This document shows positions 1-9,123 of a DNA stretch of 64,000 nucleotides, one piece after another (the stretch's first letter is position 1; the number at the start of each line of letters is the position of its first letter). The notes beneath the pieces were generated by a model. The model did not search any database. It saw only the letters and a list, made by a program, of their open reading frames with translations, and was not told the origin of the DNA. Both the position numbers and the translations under genes were made by a program. Source of the DNA: Acidimicrobiales bacterium (GTDB lineage Bacteria; Actinomycetota; Acidimicrobiia; Acidimicrobiales; Acidimicrobilacustridaceae); the NCBI GenBank assembly GCA_030830565.1, contig JAURMR010000035.1, forward strand, positions 124,001 through 188,000, written 5' to 3'.

Positions 1-318
1 GTCCAGCGTCTCTCGGCTGCACCCGACCCTGCAGTCCTTATCGGGGCGCTTCCAGATTTCAGCCCGCCGATTGGGAACGATCGCCTCGAACGGTCTGGCC
101 CCACCGTCGAGACAATTTTTGCTTCAGCCTTTGATCAGCCTGAATACGCGATCGAAGTTAGTTACGAAGGCAGTTATGAAGTCGACGAAGCCACCTTGGC
201 CGACGGCACGCGACTCGACGACAACGTCGGAGCTATGGGCGGATGGATTTCCGCAATCCTGGTGAAGGTCGGGGATCTTCCGTGGAATTTTCTCCCCCCA
301 CTTGACCAACCGGAGTAA
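1..318 (+). CDS. 3' end of an unrecognised protein (partial)
   Basis: Reading from base 1, frame 1 is open for 105 codons and ends at TAA 316-318, so this is the C-terminal part of a gene that starts before the window. The translation is acidic and soluble, with no membrane segment, and ends in a Trp/Pro-rich tail (DLPWNFLPPLDQPE). I do not recognise a family. It converges on the dienoyl-CoA isomerase gene with a 29-bp gap and no obvious terminator hairpin. Frame choice rests on openness and actinobacterial-looking codon use, so it is moderately secure. Confidence 0.55.
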   Translation, partial: VQRLSAAPDPAVLIGALPDFSPPIGNDRLERSGPTVETIFASAFDQPEYAIEVSYEGSYEVDEATLADGTRLDDNVGAMGGWISAILVKVGDLPWNFLPPLDQPE

Positions 319-347
319 ATCGTTTCCGGTCGTTACACGGACAAACA

Positions 348-1193
348 TCAGAATGAATCTGGTGTCGGAAGAAGATCCGGAAACTGAGGCTCGCGACCTT
401 CGGCCTTCGCCGCGAACGTTTCGATCATGTCGGACGGCTGAAACATTCCGGTTTGCCATGTCGCAATGTGATTGAGCCCGTCGGCCACGCTGTGGTCTCG
501 CGAATACAGAAGCATTTCTTTCGTACCCCAAATTGCGAGTGGGCTCTTCGATGCGATTTCACGAGCGATTTCGAGTACTCCATCGACAAGTTCCTCGTGT
601 GTGGGGAAGATCTCATTGATAAGACCGACTTCGAGCGCCCGTTGAGCGGACATCCGACGACCGGTATAGGCCAATTCGCGGGCAGCACCATCGGGGATGA
701 TTTTCGGAAGTCGCTGCAGAGTCCCGACATCGGCGGTCATTCCAATATTGATTTCCTGAATGACAAAAAACGCGTCGGCCGAGGCGTAGCGCATGTCAGC
801 AGCCGTGACCATGTCCACTGCTCCCCCGATGCAGCCACCCTGAATGGCAGCGAGCACCGGCATACGAACTCGTTCAAACGAGGTGAAACTCTCTTGAAGC
901 ATCAACGCTGTTTGGCGAAGCCGAGCCCGGACGCGACCCATTTCATCGGCATCCCCAGGGGTGATGGCAGTGTCGCCAGACGTGAAAACTCCGAGATCCA
1001 TCCCTGCGCAAAAGTGACGACCGGTCGATGAAACAACGATTGCTCGGACGTCGCCACGAGCATCGAGACCGCGAACAATTTCCGGAAGTTCTGTCCAAAA
1101 TTCGCGGATCATGGAGTTCAGATCGTCCGGCCGGTTCAACCGGATATGTCCAACCTTGTCTGCGACCTCAACCTCAAAACACGAAGAACTCAT
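348..1193 (-). CDS. Delta(3,5)-Delta(2,4)-dienoyl-CoA isomerase (crotonase superfamily)
   Basis: A 281-aa crotonase fold protein. It carries the oxyanion-hole segment HFCAGMDLG (60-68) and GGCIGGAVDM (119-128). All three acidic residues used by dienoyl-CoA isomerases (ECH1 type) are present: Asp127, Glu147 in IQEI, and Asp155 in TADVGTLQRLP. That favours isomerisation of 3,5-dienoyl-CoA to 2,4-dienoyl-CoA in degradation of unsaturated fatty acids over simple enoyl-CoA hydration. The start overlaps the PfkB kinase stop by 4 bp (ATGA), so the pair is translationally coupled. A generic enoyl-CoA hydratase is the alternative. Confidence 0.85.
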   Translation of the reverse strand: MSSSCFEVEVADKVGHIRLNRPDDLNSMIREFWTELPEIVRGLDARGDVRAIVVSSTGRHFCAGMDLGVFTSGDTAITPGDADEMGRVRARLRQTALMLQESFTSFERVRMPVLAAIQGGCIGGAVDMVTAADMRYASADAFFVIQEINIGMTADVGTLQRLPKIIPDGAARELAYTGRRMSAQRALEVGLINEIFPTHEELVDGVLEIAREIASKSPLAIWGTKEMLLYSRDHSVADGLNHIATWQTGMFQPSDMIETFAAKAEGREPQFPDLLPTPDSF

Positions 1194-2206
1194 AGCGCGC
1201 CTTTCACCAGCACCGCGAGATTGACCTGCGGTCGAGCACCAATATGCGAAATAGCTTCAGCCGCAACGATCGACGCCGTGCGTCCTGCGGTCATGAGATC
1301 TGCGCCACCAACCCATGCAGAGAGGAAACCAGCGGCATAGAGATCGCCAGCGCCAGTGGTGTCAACGAGATCTGCTGGTTCAGCAGGCACATCAACTCGC
1401 TCACCCGTTGACGAAATGATGACTGAACCGGCCTCGCTACGAGTGAGGCATGCGATTGCGCAATGACCAGCGACGCGACGAGCAGCCTCGTCGAAATCTT
1501 CGACCTCATACAGCGAGCAAATTTCGTCTTCGTTGGCGAAAAGAATGTCGACGTGATGTTCAACGATCTCAAGAAATTCAGCTCGATGACGATCGACGCA
1601 GAAACCATCAGACAACGTGAACGCAACGCGAGTTCCCGCGCCAGCCGCCCAACCCATGACATTTCGAAGCGCACTCTTGGCTGCGGGCTCATCCCACAGG
1701 TAGCCCTCGAGATACACAACCCGTGCGGTGGGCACAAGCGAAAGATCGATGTCCTCGGTGGTGAGTTGACCCGCAACACCAAGGGACGTATTCATCGTGC
1801 GTTGAGCATCAGGGGTCACACAGATCAAACAGCGGGCAGTTCCCGCTGCCGCTTCAGCTCCGCTAGCGGGAAAACCATGAAATGCAACACCAGCGGCGCG
1901 AATGTCATGAGCAAAGACCTCGCCCAGTTCATCGTCGGCCACTTTGCCGATGAACGCGACGGACGTGTCGAGCGACGCCAATCCCGCGGCGGTATTCGCA
2001 GCAGAGCCGCCGGAGATTTCTACCGCTGGTGGCATCGCTGCATAAATGATGCGAGCACGATCGGGATCGGTCAGTTGCATGGACCCCTTCACCATCCCGT
2101 GATCCTCAAGGAAGGAATCATCGGTCTGGGCGAGTACATCGACAATTGCATTGCCAATGCAGAGCACGTCGAGGGATCGGTCTGAAGGAGGAAGGAGCGC
2201 AGTCAT
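1190..2206 (-). CDS. PfkB-family carbohydrate/nucleoside kinase (adenosine-kinase-like)
   Basis: A 338-aa ribokinase-fold sugar or nucleoside kinase. The N-terminus has the substrate-binding VLCIGNAIVDVLAQ segment, GGSAANTAAGLASL follows near residue 66, and the C-terminal signature DTTGAGDLYAAGF carries the catalytic Asp and anion hole. The pattern resembles bacterial adenosine kinase-like PfkB proteins, but the substrate cannot be fixed from sequence. The start ATG lies 8 nt after a -10-like TAGGGT and lacks a Shine-Dalgarno, which suggests a leaderless transcript. The gene is first in a two-gene unit with the dienoyl-CoA isomerase and diverges from the aminopeptidase gene. Confidence 0.85.
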   Translation of the reverse strand: MTALLPPSDRSLDVLCIGNAIVDVLAQTDDSFLEDHGMVKGSMQLTDPDRARIIYAAMPPAVEISGGSAANTAAGLASLDTSVAFIGKVADDELGEVFAHDIRAAGVAFHGFPASGAEAAAGTARCLICVTPDAQRTMNTSLGVAGQLTTEDIDLSLVPTARVVYLEGYLWDEPAAKSALRNVMGWAAGAGTRVAFTLSDGFCVDRHRAEFLEIVEHHVDILFANEDEICSLYEVEDFDEAARRVAGHCAIACLTRSEAGSVIISSTGERVDVPAEPADLVDTTGAGDLYAAGFLSAWVGGADLMTAGRTASIVAAEAISHIGARPQVNLAVLVKGAL

Positions 2207-2214
2207 CGAGTCCG

Positions 2215-2224
2215 ACCCTACGCT
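2215..2224. promoter_or_regulatory. Overlapping divergent -10 elements (PfkB kinase / aminopeptidase)
   Basis: Only 24 bp separate the two divergent start codons. Plus-strand TACGCT (2219-2224) lies 6 nt before the aminopeptidase GTG. Minus-strand TAGGGT (plus 2215-2220) lies 8 nt before the kinase ATG. The two hexamers share the TA step at 2219-2220. Neither start has a convincing Shine-Dalgarno in this interval. I infer two leaderless promoters that cannot be occupied at the same time. Confidence 0.55.
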
Positions 2225-2230
2225 GGCTCC

Positions 2231-4864
2231 GTGACCGATACAGAACTTCTCCCCCGCGACGAGCCCAACCCGTACCGCCTCGATGGCCCCGTCCGCCCCG
2301 TCCGATACGAACTCACCCTGGAACCCGATCTTGGGACCGCCACGTTCGCCGGTGAGGTCTTGATTTCCGTTCTCGTGACGGCTCCGACCGACACCATCGC
2401 CTGTAACGCGCTTGACCTCGACATCATCGCAGCAGAGTTGACCGAGGGGCCGCTCGATACGGGTTCGCAGGTGGCCATTATCGGCGTCGCCCTTGACGCC
2501 GAAACTGAACGCGTCACGTTCTCTCTCGGACGCCCGCTCTCACCCGGAGAGGCTCACCTGCGCATTCGATTCAATGGGGAACTCAACGACAAACTGCGCG
2601 GCTTCTACCGGTCGACCTTTACTGACACCGACGGCGTAGAGCAGGTCATCGCCACAACCCAATTCGAAGCCACCGATGCTCGCCGAGCCTTCCCCTGCTG
2701 GGACGAACCCGACCACAAGGCGTCCTTCGCTATTTCACTGATCGTCGACGAAGACCTCTTCGCAGTTTCGAACGCCTCGGAAATCTCTCGAGTGCCAGCG
2801 CCTGACCGAATCGGCAAACACTTGATTCGCTTTGCCGAAACCATTGTCATGTCGACCTATCTCGTCGCTTTCGTCGTCGGCCCGCTCGAAGCCACCGAAC
2901 CAATCGATGTCGATGGCACTCCGATGCGCATCGTCTACCCACGAGGTAAAGGGCACCTCACCGACTTCGCCCTCGAAGTGGGAGCGTTCTGCCTTCGCCA
3001 TTTCACGAACTACTACGGGATTCCCTATCCGGGCGACAAACTCGATCTCGTCGCCGTGCCTGATTTCGCTTTTGGCGCGATGGAAAACCTCGGTTGCGTC
3101 ACGTTCCGCGAAATTCTCCTCCTGGTTGATCCCGCATCGACAACTCAGGCCGAACTACTGAACGTCACTGACGTCATCAATCACGAACTCGCACACATGT
3201 GGTTTGGCGATCTCGTCACCATGAAATGGTGGAACGGCATCTGGCTGAACGAAGCATTCGCCACATTCATGGAAATGCATGCGACTGACGCGTTTCGACC
3301 GCAATGGGATCGCTGGACGACATTCGGACTTTCACGAACCGCGGCGTTCGATACTGATTCGCTCACCAGCACGCGCCCGATTGAATACCCAGTCATTTCT
3401 CCAGCCGACGCCGAGGGCATGTTCGACATCCTCACGTATGAAAAGGGTGCAGCAGTTGTCCGCATGCTCGAGCAATACCTCGGAGAGGATCAGTTCCGTT
3501 CTGGTATTCGGCAGTACCTCGCCGAGCATGCATTTGGAACCACCGAGACCACCGACCTCTGGGATGCAATCGAGTCAGCAACCGGCGAACCGGTTCGCCG
3601 AATCATGGATTCTTGGATCTTTCAAGGCGGCTTCCCGGTCATCTCCGTCGACATTGTCAACGACGGTCGCACCCTGCGTTTGTCGCAACATCGATTTGGC
3701 TATGCGGGCGATCTTGGTGACGGCGAATCACCCATCCCCGTCCATGATGACGCCGCTCAGTGGGTTGTCCCGCTCATCTTTTCTCAACGCAGCGCAACTG
3801 ATGGCGTCATCACGTTCGAAAAAGTCCTTCTCGACCAGCCATCGATCGACATTGACCTGATCGAGCCCGCCACGTGGATCTACGTCAATACCGAAGGCAC
3901 TGGTTTCTACCGGGCTCGCTATGCGCCCGACCTCCGCGCCGCATTGGTCACCCACGCCCAAACCGACCTTTCGCCGATCGAACGCTATGGGCTGGTCGAC
4001 GACATCTGGGCGTCGGTCTTGGCCGGTGATCTCGAAGCCCATGACTTCCTCGATGTTGCCGATGCGTTCCGCGAGGAAACCGACCTCTCCGTTTGGCAGC
4101 GCATCATCGCCGGGCTCAGCGCACTTGACCGCATTGTCGAAGGCGACGGTCGCGCTGCTCTCCACACTCGTGTGCGAGGAATCCTCACACCCGCCTATGA
4201 GGAACTCGGCGCTGAATCGCGCCCCGAAGACTCCGATCGCGACCGTGCCCTGCGCGGAGTCCTCTTCGAGGCGCTCGGCGTACTTGGTGGAAACATTGAC
4301 GTACAGGCTCGAGCTCGCGTGCTCCTAGAAATCGGTGGGCTTGATCCGGATCCTGCGTTGGTAGCTGCTGCAGTGAATATCGTCGCTGCGATTGGGACGA
4401 ATGCAGACTTCGAGGAATTCGTACGCCGCATGAAAAGCGCTGCGACTCCTCAAGAAGAGCTCCGTTACCTCGGCGCACTTGCCGATTTCCCTGATCCAGA
4501 ACTCATTGCGCGACTCGTTCGAATGACATTGACCGATGACGTCCGGAGTCAGAACGCACCACTCCTTCTACGACGAGCACTCTCAAACCGTGATGCGGGC
4601 GAAATTGCTTGGTTCTTTGTCAGCTCTGAATGGGACGCTCTCACCACTCGCTTGCCATCGAACTCAATCGCAAGATTCCTTGAGGGAATCCGAGGACTCT
4701 CAAAGCCCAGCATTGCGGCGCAAGTACTGGCCTACTTTGAAACGCACGAAGTTCCGCAGGGAGACAAAATCCTTGCGCAACATCTCGAACGCCTTGAGGT
4801 CAATGTTGCTCTACGGCAGCGAGAATCACAGCGCCTCACGCATTCACTTCTTCACGGCCGCTAA
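2231..4864 (+). CDS. pepN: M1-family zinc aminopeptidase (PepN-like)
   Basis: An 877-aa gluzincin aminopeptidase that removes N-terminal residues from peptides in the cytosol. It has the exopeptidase motif GAMEN (282-286), the zinc motif HELAH (318-322) and the third zinc ligand Glu341 in WLNEAFA, followed by a C-terminal helical ERAP1_C-like half. No signal peptide is seen. The GTG start is preceded by -10-like TACGCT at a 6-nt distance, so it is probably leaderless. Length matches actinobacterial PepN. It converges on corA with a short gap and no clear terminator. Confidence 0.92.
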   Translation: MTDTELLPRDEPNPYRLDGPVRPVRYELTLEPDLGTATFAGEVLISVLVTAPTDTIACNALDLDIIAAELTEGPLDTGSQVAIIGVALDAETERVTFSLGRPLSPGEAHLRIRFNGELNDKLRGFYRSTFTDTDGVEQVIATTQFEATDARRAFPCWDEPDHKASFAISLIVDEDLFAVSNASEISRVPAPDRIGKHLIRFAETIVMSTYLVAFVVGPLEATEPIDVDGTPMRIVYPRGKGHLTDFALEVGAFCLRHFTNYYGIPYPGDKLDLVAVPDFAFGAMENLGCVTFREILLLVDPASTTQAELLNVTDVINHELAHMWFGDLVTMKWWNGIWLNEAFATFMEMHATDAFRPQWDRWTTFGLSRTAAFDTDSLTSTRPIEYPVISPADAEGMFDILTYEKGAAVVRMLEQYLGEDQFRSGIRQYLAEHAFGTTETTDLWDAIESATGEPVRRIMDSWIFQGGFPVISVDIVNDGRTLRLSQHRFGYAGDLGDGESPIPVHDDAAQWVVPLIFSQRSATDGVITFEKVLLDQPSIDIDLIEPATWIYVNTEGTGFYRARYAPDLRAALVTHAQTDLSPIERYGLVDDIWASVLAGDLEAHDFLDVADAFREETDLSVWQRIIAGLSALDRIVEGDGRAALHTRVRGILTPAYEELGAESRPEDSDRDRALRGVLFEALGVLGGNIDVQARARVLLEIGGLDPDPALVAAAVNIVAAIGTNADFEEFVRRMKSAATPQEELRYLGALADFPDPELIARLVRMTLTDDVRSQNAPLLLRRALSNRDAGEIAWFFVSSEWDALTTRLPSNSIARFLEGIRGLSKPSIAAQVLAYFETHEVPQGDKILAQHLERLEVNVALRQRESQRLTHSLLHGR

Positions 4865-4892
4865 CCAACAGTCACAAAGCGGTTGGAGGTTC

Positions 4893-5861
4893 TTAGAGCC
4901 ACTTCTTGCGTCGGAAGTACAAAAACAAAACACTCGTACTGACAAGCATGAGTCCAAGCGCGCCGTAATACCCAAATCTCCAATGAAGTTCAGGCATATC
5001 GGTGAAGTTCATTCCATAGATACCGGCGATCAATGTCGCAACGATGAGGATGGCACCCCATGACGTCATTTTCTTCATGACTTCATTCATCCGATTTGAG
5101 GTAAGCGCGAGACTGGCGTCAACGACATTGCCCATGAGTTCACGCTGGGTATCGACCTGATCAATGACACGCAGCAAATGATCAAAGATGTCCTCGAAGT
5201 ACACGATTGATTCGTTCTCGATCCAAGGCACCTCTCGGCGAAGCAACGAAAGGACCACATCGCGCAATGGAACGACTCTGCGCCGAAAGGTGATCATTGA
5301 ACGTCGCAGATCGAGAAGTTCCTGCTGGAGCGTTCCGTCCGGTGGAGGCCCTAGATCGAAAAGAGTTTCCTCGATGGCTTCGAGTGCATCCTCTGCCTGT
5401 TCCGCTTCGCCGAAATACCCGTCAACCAGTTCATCAAGAAGGCAATAGAGGAGGAATCCGACGCCGGGATCAAGACTCCGAATGCGCTCGTAACGATGTG
5501 TGACTTGTTCAATTGGGAACGTTTCGCCGTGATCATTCGTTTCACGAACGGTTACTAACCAGTTCGGGCCGATGAAGAAATCGACCTCGCACATATCGCC
5601 ATCAGCGGCGCGTGCGTAGGCAACCAAGAACGCATGGAGCGGATACCTGTTGAGTTTCGCTCGTTGCCCGTGCTTGCGAACATCTTCAACCGCCAACTCG
5701 TGAAGATCGAGTCCCACCGCGATCGCGTTGAGGTCGTCTTCATCGGGCCCGCAGAGATCCACCCATACGAGATTCGACGCATCAGCAATTGCGGACTTGA
5801 TCGCCTCGATGCCGCTCACGGACCAGCTGGTCTCACCGTTGTAGACCGACGCGTTCATCAC
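4893..5861 (-). CDS. corA: CorA-family magnesium/divalent cation transporter
   Basis: A 322-aa CorA channel subunit. The long soluble N-terminal domain ends in a stalk helix, followed by two C-terminal membrane segments. The signature GMN (283-285, in IYGMNFTDMPE) lies at the periplasmic mouth just after TM1, and TM2 ends in a basic tail (FRRKKWL). The family forms pentameric Mg2+ channels in the inner membrane. Its start overlaps the upstream glycosyltransferase stop by 4 bp, so both are made from one mRNA. No M-box riboswitch-like leader is possible here because there is no leader. Confidence 0.92.
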   Translation of the reverse strand: MMNASVYNGETSWSVSGIEAIKSAIADASNLVWVDLCGPDEDDLNAIAVGLDLHELAVEDVRKHGQRAKLNRYPLHAFLVAYARAADGDMCEVDFFIGPNWLVTVRETNDHGETFPIEQVTHRYERIRSLDPGVGFLLYCLLDELVDGYFGEAEQAEDALEAIEETLFDLGPPPDGTLQQELLDLRRSMITFRRRVVPLRDVVLSLLRREVPWIENESIVYFEDIFDHLLRVIDQVDTQRELMGNVVDASLALTSNRMNEVMKKMTSWGAILIVATLIAGIYGMNFTDMPELHWRFGYYGALGLMLVSTSVLFLYFRRKKWL

Positions 5862-7519
5862 GACGCATTGACCTCGGAGCGCTCAATTGAAATCGCTTCG
5901 TCACGTTCAGAGTCACTCAGGCCGCTATAGCGACGCTCCCAACGACCGGCGAACCGTTGCGCGCCCCATGCGAGAGCGGCAACAAGCACCACAACTCCAA
6001 GACCGCGCAGATGCTGGTAACCGCTTCCGAACGTTCCCATCGACACCACTGAAGTTGGCCAAACAAACCAACTCGCAGCAATACAAACCACCAAATACGA
6101 AGGCCGGTATCGACCAAGCCCGCACGCAGCAAGAAGCGCAAAACCAGTAACGAGGTACCACGGCCAAATCACTGGACCAAGAAGCACATATGCGACGAGC
6201 ATTACGCCGGTTGCTTTGATGAAGCCAACGCGAGGGCTGCGCATCAGCATCACAAATGCGATCACGGCTGTCGCAAGTAGCCCCAACGCTCGAACTCCGG
6301 ATGCCAGAAGTTGTCCGTCGACATTCAGGCCGATCGCGTTCAAGATTTCGGCGATGCTGAAACCGATCTTCGTCGTTGGCGAATAGGTGTCGTTCACCTT
6401 TCCGGTGCTCTTGAGGGCAGTGATCCAACCTGGACCAAGGCCAACAAGGAAGCAACCGACAACGATCGCTGCTGCCGCGGACGCGAAGACGGCAACCGTT
6501 GAAACAACACGCTCTTTCCAAGTGGCAACTGCTCCATGCCAACACCAACCGAGGTACAGCAACCCGACTGCGGCTGGGAGTTTCACTGCCGTCGCCGCGG
6601 TTATGAGCGCGACCGCAAGTTTCTTCCGATCTCTTTGAGCCGCGGCGAGACCCAATGCGAGGAAACCAAACATCAGTGCGTCATTGTGAACGCCGCCGAC
6701 GACGTGCAAAATCATGATCGGATTCCCGATGCCTATCGCAATCGCGACTGCTGCAGAAAGTCCGTTTCCAACGGCGATCAGGCCTATTCCTATCGCTGCC
6801 ATGACGACGGCGATCCAAACAAACACGCGGTAGACGTTGATGGCAGCTACTTGATCATGCCCGGCGATTTCCACGGCCGAGCGTGCTGCAAAAACAGCGA
6901 CCGGACCGTAAGGCGCAGGAGCCGACCGCCATACCGGGTCAGCTCCGGAGGTGAAATCGTTCCGACCAAGTTCAACTGGTCCAACAGAACTGGGATCGAT
7001 ACCGCGGCTCGCCATTTCGCCCTGTGCCACATAGCTATAGACGTCGTTTGAAAGAAGCGGCGGACCAAGTGAAACAGGAATCGCCCATAGGGCGATAACT
7101 GCACCGACGATGATGACAGCGCGACGTGGATCAGCGATTCTTCCAGCGCGGTACACAAGGCCAAGCCAGCCGAGAGCGAGAAGGATCAGTCCAAGGAGAA
7201 AGAACGAAGTCGACTGCGTACTGGTTCCGGGTTGGGCGATCCCAGGAATAGAGAGCCTCCATGTCGGAACGGCTAATCGCCACTGAGGCGCCGAGGCTGC
7301 AATAACTGTTGCCCCCACGATCCCGCTCAGCGCGCTGAGAACGGTTTGCCACCAGCGCGAACCAGTAGTGACCTCAGGTTGCCAATGCGATTCGTCGCGT
7401 TCTTGGCGCAACGCGTCGTCAGAAGGCCCCACGAGAAAGGCCCGACCCCGCTCGATGAGGCGTCGGAGTTCAGGCGAGGTCGTGACCGTGGTTCGGGCAC
7501 GTTCCAAAGTCGAGGGCAC
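5858..7519 (-). CDS. Polyprenol-phosphomannose-dependent alpha-1,6-mannosyltransferase-like (MptB family)
   Basis: A 553-aa GT-C-type integral membrane glycosyltransferase with roughly a dozen hydrophobic segments after a ~55-residue soluble N-terminus. The segment SNDVYSYVAQGEMASRGIDP resembles the catalytic first loop of the MptA/MptB family (Asp in the ND pair), and APYGP follows. In mycobacteria and corynebacteria these enzymes extend the mannan core of lipoglycans using polyprenol-phosphomannose outside the membrane. The GTG start lies 6 nt after -10-like TAGCCT (leaderless). Coupling to corA by a 4-bp overlap is unusual. The exact acceptor is unknown. Confidence 0.8.
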   Translation of the reverse strand: MPSTLERARTTVTTSPELRRLIERGRAFLVGPSDDALRQERDESHWQPEVTTGSRWWQTVLSALSGIVGATVIAASAPQWRLAVPTWRLSIPGIAQPGTSTQSTSFFLLGLILLALGWLGLVYRAGRIADPRRAVIIVGAVIALWAIPVSLGPPLLSNDVYSYVAQGEMASRGIDPSSVGPVELGRNDFTSGADPVWRSAPAPYGPVAVFAARSAVEIAGHDQVAAINVYRVFVWIAVVMAAIGIGLIAVGNGLSAAVAIAIGIGNPIMILHVVGGVHNDALMFGFLALGLAAAQRDRKKLAVALITAATAVKLPAAVGLLYLGWCWHGAVATWKERVVSTVAVFASAAAAIVVGCFLVGLGPGWITALKSTGKVNDTYSPTTKIGFSIAEILNAIGLNVDGQLLASGVRALGLLATAVIAFVMLMRSPRVGFIKATGVMLVAYVLLGPVIWPWYLVTGFALLAACGLGRYRPSYLVVCIAASWFVWPTSVVSMGTFGSGYQHLRGLGVVVLVAALAWGAQRFAGRWERRYSGLSDSERDEAISIERSEVNAS

Positions 7520-7556
7520 GCGATGAGGCTAGTGGCGGGCGGGGTTGCGCAAGCGT

Positions 7557-9089
7557 CTACCCGTGACACTCATCAAGAGCATCAAGAAGTGGTTTTGACG
7601 GTGTGCCCCAGCCGGGTTCGTACCCAACCATTTGTCGGAGCGTCTCAGCCATCCAGCGATCTTCAAGGACTTCGATCATGTCGGCATCGACTTTTGCTGG
7701 ATGGGTCACGCCGCAGGCCCAACTCAGTCGCTCCAGTTCGAAACGCACCGCAGCGAGATAGTTACCGCATCGCACCCCTTTGTCCTGAGGATCGAGCCCT
7801 CGAGTCAAGCGTGGGTTCTGGGTGGCGACACCTGTGGGACAACGATCGGTGTGACATCTTTGCGACTGAATGCAACCGATTGAAAACAATGCCGTGCGGC
7901 CAACGTTGACCATGTCGCAACCGAGCGCGAACGCTGTAAACGCGGCCTCGGGCATCCCGAGTTTCCCCGAGCCAATGAAAACGACGTCGTCGGCAATACC
8001 CGCCTCGGCAAATGCCCGGTACACCCGAGTGAATCCCCAACGAAAGGGAAGGGAGACATGGTCACTAAAGGCCAGCGGTGCAGCGCCCGTTCCACCTTCG
8101 CCCCCATCAATCGTGATGAAGTCTGGGCCCTTTCCACCTTCGGCCATCTTGGTCGCGAGTTCGATCCAGAACTCGCCTTGGCCAACTGCCGACTTAATTC
8201 CGACAGGAACACCTGTGGCCTCGGCCAACTTTTCAACGAACGCGATGAGACTGTCAACATCAGTAAATGCCGTGTGAGCAGCTGGGCTCTTGCACGCGAC
8301 GCCCGCCTCGACACCCCGAATTGCTGCGATCTCAGGTGTCACTTTGTTCGCCGGTAGCAAGCCACCAAGGCCGGGCTTGGCTCCTTGACTCAACTTGATT
8401 TCGATCGCACGGATCGGAGCCGCCTGAACCTGCGCGATTGCTTTTTCAAGATCAAACGCGCCGTATTCGTCACGACAACCGAAGTAACCGGTGCCGATCT
8501 GCCATACAAGATCTGCTCCATGGAGGTGATACGGCGTGATTCCACCTTCACCCGTCGTGTGCAACGCGCCGGCAATCGCGCATCCACGATCAAGCGCTTC
8601 GATCGCCGCGCCGCTGAGCGACCCAAAACTCATCCCCGAAACATTCACGATCGATGCGGGACGAAACGCAAAACGACGGCCATGCGATGCGCCGAGAACT
8701 TTGGCGCACGGAAGTTGTCGAGCCGGGTCGGGATGTGCAGGAACATCGTCCGGACTATCAAGTGGAAACATTGACTGCTTGATAATCGTGTAATTGCGCG
8801 ATTGATCGAGATCGTTATCAGTGCCGAAGCCGAAATACGAATTCGCCTGTTTGGACGTTGCGTAGACCCACCGACGGTCGTCACGACTGAAAGGTCGCTC
8901 TTCGTTGTTGTCGGTAACGATGTACTGACGAAGTTCGGGACCGACCGCTTCAAGCAAGTAACGGAAGTGCCCAATGATCGGGAAGTTCCGCAGAATGGCG
9001 TGCTTTCGCTGAAAAAGGTCGTACACCGCCAACACAACCAGCAGCACCACGACAACGGCGAGAACGACAAGTCCCACTGACCATGACAT
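7557..9089 (-). CDS. Membrane-anchored FMN-binding glutamate-synthase-family protein
   Basis: 510 aa. One N-terminal membrane helix (about residues 5-25) is followed by a GltB-type (beta/alpha)8 FMN-binding domain. Visible motifs are NVSGMSFGSLSGAAIEAL, ITIDGGEGGTGAAP and a cysteine cluster, SIGCIQSQRCHTDRCPTG, matching the Cys-rich 3Fe-4S loop of glutamate synthase. The amidotransferase and central domains are missing, so this is the stand-alone FMN domain family, whose reaction is not established. The start ATG follows -10-like TAGGCT by 6 nt. Its nearest upstream neighbour on the same strand is the lysoplasmalogenase. Confidence 0.85.
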   Translation of the reverse strand: MSWSVGLVVLAVVVVLLVVLAVYDLFQRKHAILRNFPIIGHFRYLLEAVGPELRQYIVTDNNEERPFSRDDRRWVYATSKQANSYFGFGTDNDLDQSRNYTIIKQSMFPLDSPDDVPAHPDPARQLPCAKVLGASHGRRFAFRPASIVNVSGMSFGSLSGAAIEALDRGCAIAGALHTTGEGGITPYHLHGADLVWQIGTGYFGCRDEYGAFDLEKAIAQVQAAPIRAIEIKLSQGAKPGLGGLLPANKVTPEIAAIRGVEAGVACKSPAAHTAFTDVDSLIAFVEKLAEATGVPVGIKSAVGQGEFWIELATKMAEGGKGPDFITIDGGEGGTGAAPLAFSDHVSLPFRWGFTRVYRAFAEAGIADDVVFIGSGKLGMPEAAFTAFALGCDMVNVGRTALFSIGCIQSQRCHTDRCPTGVATQNPRLTRGLDPQDKGVRCGNYLAAVRFELERLSWACGVTHPAKVDADMIEVLEDRWMAETLRQMVGYEPGWGTPSKPLLDALDECHG

Positions 9090-9123
9090 GGGCGAAGCCT
9101 ACGGCCCCTCTCCTGAAATCACA

